A stretch of 64,000 nucleotides of DNA from Bacillota bacterium (GTDB lineage: Bacteria; Bacillota; Desulfotomaculia; Desulfotomaculales; Ammonificaceae): assembly GCA_040755295.1 (NCBI GenBank), contig JBFMBK010000006.1, forward strand, positions 90,560-154,559. The letters are read 5' to 3'. Every line of letters starts with the position of its first letter. Position 1 is the stretch's first letter. Positions 61,052 to 64,000 of this stretch are shown here, in pieces. The notes beneath the pieces are model-generated. The model made no database searches, was not told the origin of the DNA, and saw only the letters and a program-made list of their open reading frames with translations. Both the position numbers and the translations under genes were made by a program.

Positions 61052-61996
61052 ATGAAGTTGGCAACCTCAAACCGGTACCGGGTTTACGCAGTAGTGTTAA
61101 TCGTTGTAATAGCAGTTGCTCTCGGTGCAAGGTTGTTAATCGGTAAAAAAGCGGTGGTTACCGGGCCGGATATTGTGCCGGGCGACGTGACCCGGGTAAT
61201 CGCCGGGAAGCCCGGACAGGAACTCAACACCCCGCTCGATGTGGCGGTGGCCGAAAACGGCCGGACGTATATTGCGGACTCCTTATCCGGACGGGTGCAG
61301 GTTTTTTCGCGGTGGGGCCGGCCGCAGGGTCTTCTCGGCCAGGGAAAACTCTCGTTCTCGTACCCTAACACCGTGGCCGTAGACGCAAAGGGAAACGTGT
61401 ACGTCGGGGAGTTCGTCACCGGCCAAATCAGGGTCTTCACCGATAAGGGAAAGCTGCTCCGGACTCTGGACGCCAAAAGCACCGGAGCGGCGATCGCTCC
61501 GCTCGACATGGCGGTTGCCCGCGATGGTGGCCTGCTGATCGCCGACCGCCGGGGAGCGGTACTGATCCTTGACCGGAATGGACGGGTGCAAAAGCGGCTC
61601 GACCGGATTCAGGGCGCTTCGCCGGAAACGCTGTCCTATCCGAACGGTATCGTCCAGGACGAAGACACCGGACGTATTCTGGTCGCCGACAGCGGCAACC
61701 GGAGGCTTTTGGTCCTCGACCGGGAGGGAAAGCTCGTCCGCACAATCACCAGCGGAAAGATGTCACACCCACGCGGCGTGTGCTTTTTTGACGGGAAGTA
61801 CATCGTTGCCGCCGACACGTTCAAGAACGATCTGCTGGTTTTTGACCTTCTCGGCAGGCTTGTCAAAATCGTGAAGGTCACGAATCAACCCGGGCTCACC
61901 TATATAATGCCGAACGGATTGTGTGTTTACGAAGACCGGCTTTATGTCGCCGACAGGGCGCATAACATCGTCCTCGTTTTCGGCAGGGGAACGTAG
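61052..61996 (+). CDS. Membrane-anchored NHL-repeat beta-propeller protein, second copy
   Basis: 314 aa from ATG 61052; TTG 61025 is possible and neither has ideal Shine-Dalgarno spacing. One helix (about 10-31), then about six NHL blades (AENGRTYIADSLSGRVQVFS, GNVYVGEFVTGQIRVFTDKG, VADSGNRRLLVLDREGKL and so on). Same plan as the protein at 52655 but with clearly different sequence. The two propellers bracket the five cytochromes. No catalytic residues recognised. Confidence 0.87.
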   Translation: MKLATSNRYRVYAVVLIVVIAVALGARLLIGKKAVVTGPDIVPGDVTRVIAGKPGQELNTPLDVAVAENGRTYIADSLSGRVQVFSRWGRPQGLLGQGKLSFSYPNTVAVDAKGNVYVGEFVTGQIRVFTDKGKLLRTLDAKSTGAAIAPLDMAVARDGGLLIADRRGAVLILDRNGRVQKRLDRIQGASPETLSYPNGIVQDEDTGRILVADSGNRRLLVLDREGKLVRTITSGKMSHPRGVCFFDGKYIVAADTFKNDLLVFDLLGRLVKIVKVTNQPGLTYIMPNGLCVYEDRLYVADRAHNIVLVFGRGT

Positions 61997-62085
61997 ATAA
62001 AACTCAACGGCTGGAAACAGAACAATCTATTATTCGGACTTGCAACTCGGGAAATCACCTGGCCGTTTTATAGGGGGAATTCACC

Positions 62086-64000
62086 ATGCCGGGTAAAAAA
62101 AGAAGGTCGCTGCCGCTCGTTTTCGCAATCGCCGTTATGCTGGCGGTCTTAGGCGGGCGTTTCCTGGCGGTTGCCGTGGGCACCGATGTCTATGAAGGCG
62201 GGCAGGACAGCCAGCCCGTGGAGGAGTTCGCGCCTTCCGCCGAGGACATCGAGCCCCCCGCCCCGCCTACCGGGCTGACTGTAAGCGACCCGGGAACCGG
62301 CGATTACCTGATGCTTCAATGGAACCCGAACTCGGAGCCGGACCTTCTGGGATACCGCATTTACCGGGCGATAAGCGACGGGGTGAACGCTCCTTCCGAC
62401 AGCGATTATCAGCGGCTTGGCGGTTCCATGGTCGATACACAGTCCGCGGAGTACATCGACAACACGGTCAGCAGGGATGTTTACTATTCTTACCGGGTGA
62501 CCGCGGTGGACCAGTCAGGTAATGAATCCGGGACCCTCCCGGCCGGTTCAACCTTCGCCGTGGACATCACCCCCCCGGCGACACCGCAGGGTCTTAAAAT
62601 AAAGGAACTGGATACAGGGCATGACGCCGTTATTTCCTGGCAACAGAACACCGAGCCCGATCTTGCCGGTTACCGGCTTTACCGATCACTCGAAGCCTCG
62701 GGCCCTTTCGAGCTGTTAAAGACTCTGGACCGCAACGAAAGCGTCTGGAAGGAAGAAGGCCTGACCCAAGGGCAGTGGTACTATTATTATCTTGAGGCCT
62801 TCGATGAGAACGGCAACAACTCCGTTCCCACTCCCGTCCAATCCGTACGGCCGCGTCAGGCGGTATCCGTGGGCTTCGAACAGGACGACGCTCAAATACC
62901 TGCTTACTTGTCTATCGAGATCGATTGCTCCGCGCTTTTCCTAAACATTCCGGGGGACGTTATTACAGTCGGAGCGCGCGCCTTGGACAGCGACGGTAAC
63001 GAGATCCCTCTTTCAGGCGTCTTCCGGTTCGCTACCACCTTCGAACGCTTCATGAATCCCTTCGTTACCGGCACCGGCACGGCTGAGGCCACCTTTACCG
63101 CCGACCAGTTGGGCGGCGGCGAGATCGCGGTCGAGTATTTCCCGACCGGAACCGAGGACCCGGCGCTGGTAGCCGCCACAAACGTGCGGGCTTTGTACTG
63201 GCGGATCTCTTTTTCGGTGTCCGGCGACAAGACGACTACAGGATCAAGCGATATCCGTCTTGACGCCGCGGTAACCGATCAGGAAGACAACCCGGTCAGC
63301 GACTATGCGGCTAAAGTCATATTTGAAACCACCGCCTCACCGGACCCGCTGAAGGATAAAGGAGTTAATGAAAAGAAAGGGAACAAACACGTTAAACGCC
63401 GCGCCGGCCGCTGGCACGGCCCGGCACACGCCAGTATCGTATCCAACGGCCGGCAGAGCGGTATATCCTCAGGATCCCCCGGCGTGGACGGCACGATCGA
63501 AGCCCGGTGGGTCGCAAGCACCGTTCCCGGCACCACGCGGGTGCAGGCGGTTTTGTACTACGATGATCTGCGCGGTGAATCCACGCCTAAACGGGTCGAC
63601 GCGTCGGGCGTGTTCACCATAGAGGTCATCCCGGGACCGGCGCGATATGTCGGCTTCTCCCCGGATAGCGTGAGTTTCGATGGTGAGCGCCCTGAAAAGG
63701 TCACCGTCCAGGTATTTGACGCCTTCGGCAACGCCACCGAGGATTACAGCAGGGACCTCAGGATTTGGGTTCAGGCGCCTCCTGACAGCCCGGCGGATTT
63801 CTCTGTGGACGGCGGCGGCATCTGGTGCGGTTCCGGGCTCTGGATACCGGTCGAAATAGAGCAGGAACTGCTTGTCCGCAGCACGTCTGAAGAATTGATA
63901 AATAAACAATACATACTGGTAACCCGGGTCGAAGGCGCCCACCTTGATCCTCCGCCCGGCGTGGCGCAGGTCAACCTGCCGCTTACGGCCGAAGTTAATG
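62086..64000 (+). CDS. Secreted fibronectin type III / Ig-like surface protein (partial)
   Basis: Starts at ATG 62086 (AGGGGG upstream) and is open to the right edge: 638 codons visible. Signal peptide or anchor in the first 30 residues. Two fibronectin type III domains (about 62-150 and 165-255) with PPAPPTGLTV, LMLQWNPNSEPDLLGYRIYR and ISWQQNTEPDLAGYRLYRS. Then Ig-like domains of the bacterial Big/invasin kind (VSGDKTTTGSSDIRLDAAV; VSFDGERPEKVTVQVFDAFG). No heme site so far. Likely a cell-surface or S-layer-associated scaffold protein; its link to the cytochromes is by position only. Confidence 0.85.
   Translation, partial: MPGKKRRSLPLVFAIAVMLAVLGGRFLAVAVGTDVYEGGQDSQPVEEFAPSAEDIEPPAPPTGLTVSDPGTGDYLMLQWNPNSEPDLLGYRIYRAISDGVNAPSDSDYQRLGGSMVDTQSAEYIDNTVSRDVYYSYRVTAVDQSGNESGTLPAGSTFAVDITPPATPQGLKIKELDTGHDAVISWQQNTEPDLAGYRLYRSLEASGPFELLKTLDRNESVWKEEGLTQGQWYYYYLEAFDENGNNSVPTPVQSVRPRQAVSVGFEQDDAQIPAYLSIEIDCSALFLNIPGDVITVGARALDSDGNEIPLSGVFRFATTFERFMNPFVTGTGTAEATFTADQLGGGEIAVEYFPTGTEDPALVAATNVRALYWRISFSVSGDKTTTGSSDIRLDAAVTDQEDNPVSDYAAKVIFETTASPDPLKDKGVNEKKGNKHVKRRAGRWHGPAHASIVSNGRQSGISSGSPGVDGTIEARWVASTVPGTTRVQAVLYYDDLRGESTPKRVDASGVFTIEVIPGPARYVGFSPDSVSFDGERPEKVTVQVFDAFGNATEDYSRDLRIWVQAPPDSPADFSVDGGGIWCGSGLWIPVEIEQELLVRSTSEELINKQYILVTRVEGAHLDPPPGVAQVNLPLTAEVN

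Overview
The window looks like a piece of chromosome from an anaerobic, endospore-forming Firmicute (class Clostridia, perhaps a Desulfotomaculum/Peptococcaceae-type relative; the genus is inference). Three things point there. A sporulation/division gene block (pth, mfd, spoVT, mazG, hbs, rqcP, yabP, yabQ, divIC, spoIIE, tilS, ftsH) runs in nearly the Bacillus subtilis order. The Shine-Dalgarno sites are strong, with many GTG and TTG starts. The energy metabolism is built on complex I, HdrDE-like modules and multiheme cytochromes. I saw no rRNA, tRNA, CRISPR array, transposase or phage gene.

Bases 1-4.8 kb (minus strand): two paralogous two-gene operons. Each encodes a NarI/DsrM/HdrE-like membrane cytochrome b followed by an HdrD/DsrK-like iron-sulfur protein. 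The downstream one runs off the left edge. Both have the same promoter layout with a palindrome at the transcription start.

4.9-15.0 kb (minus strand): a complex I operon, nuoA-B-CD-H-I-J-K-L-M-N, with nuoC and nuoD fused and no nuoE, F or G. It is preceded by a long, hairpin-rich leader. 15.7-21.0 kb (plus strand): a TetR regulator with its probable own operator, then an RND membrane-fusion protein and an RND pump.

21.0-31.0 kb (minus strand): sir2, folK, folB, folP, an Mrp ATPase with a DUF134 regulator, formate-tetrahydrofolate ligase, ndk and ftsH. The gaps hold dispersed inverted repeats. 31.3-48.1 kb: tilS, spoIIE, ppx/gppA, divIC, a small HTH gene, yabQ, yabP, rqcP, hbs, mazG, spoVT, mfd and pth on the minus strand, interrupted by a DUF1287 gene and a long-form hisG on the plus strand.

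48.5-64.0 kb (plus strand): the most distinctive region, an electron-transfer island. It holds a membrane-anchored 12-heme cytochrome, a TPR-cytochrome fusion with 16 CXXCH sites and one CX3CH site, an anchored TPR protein, an anchored NHL propeller, five tandem secreted paralogous cytochromes (6-8 hemes each, all starting WTHG after signal cleavage), a second NHL propeller, and a fibronectin-type-III/Ig-like surface protein cut by the right edge. In all I count 65 CXXCH and two CX3CH sites. The simplest reading is a route carrying electrons from the quinone pool through the cell wall. Its terminal acceptor is unknown.
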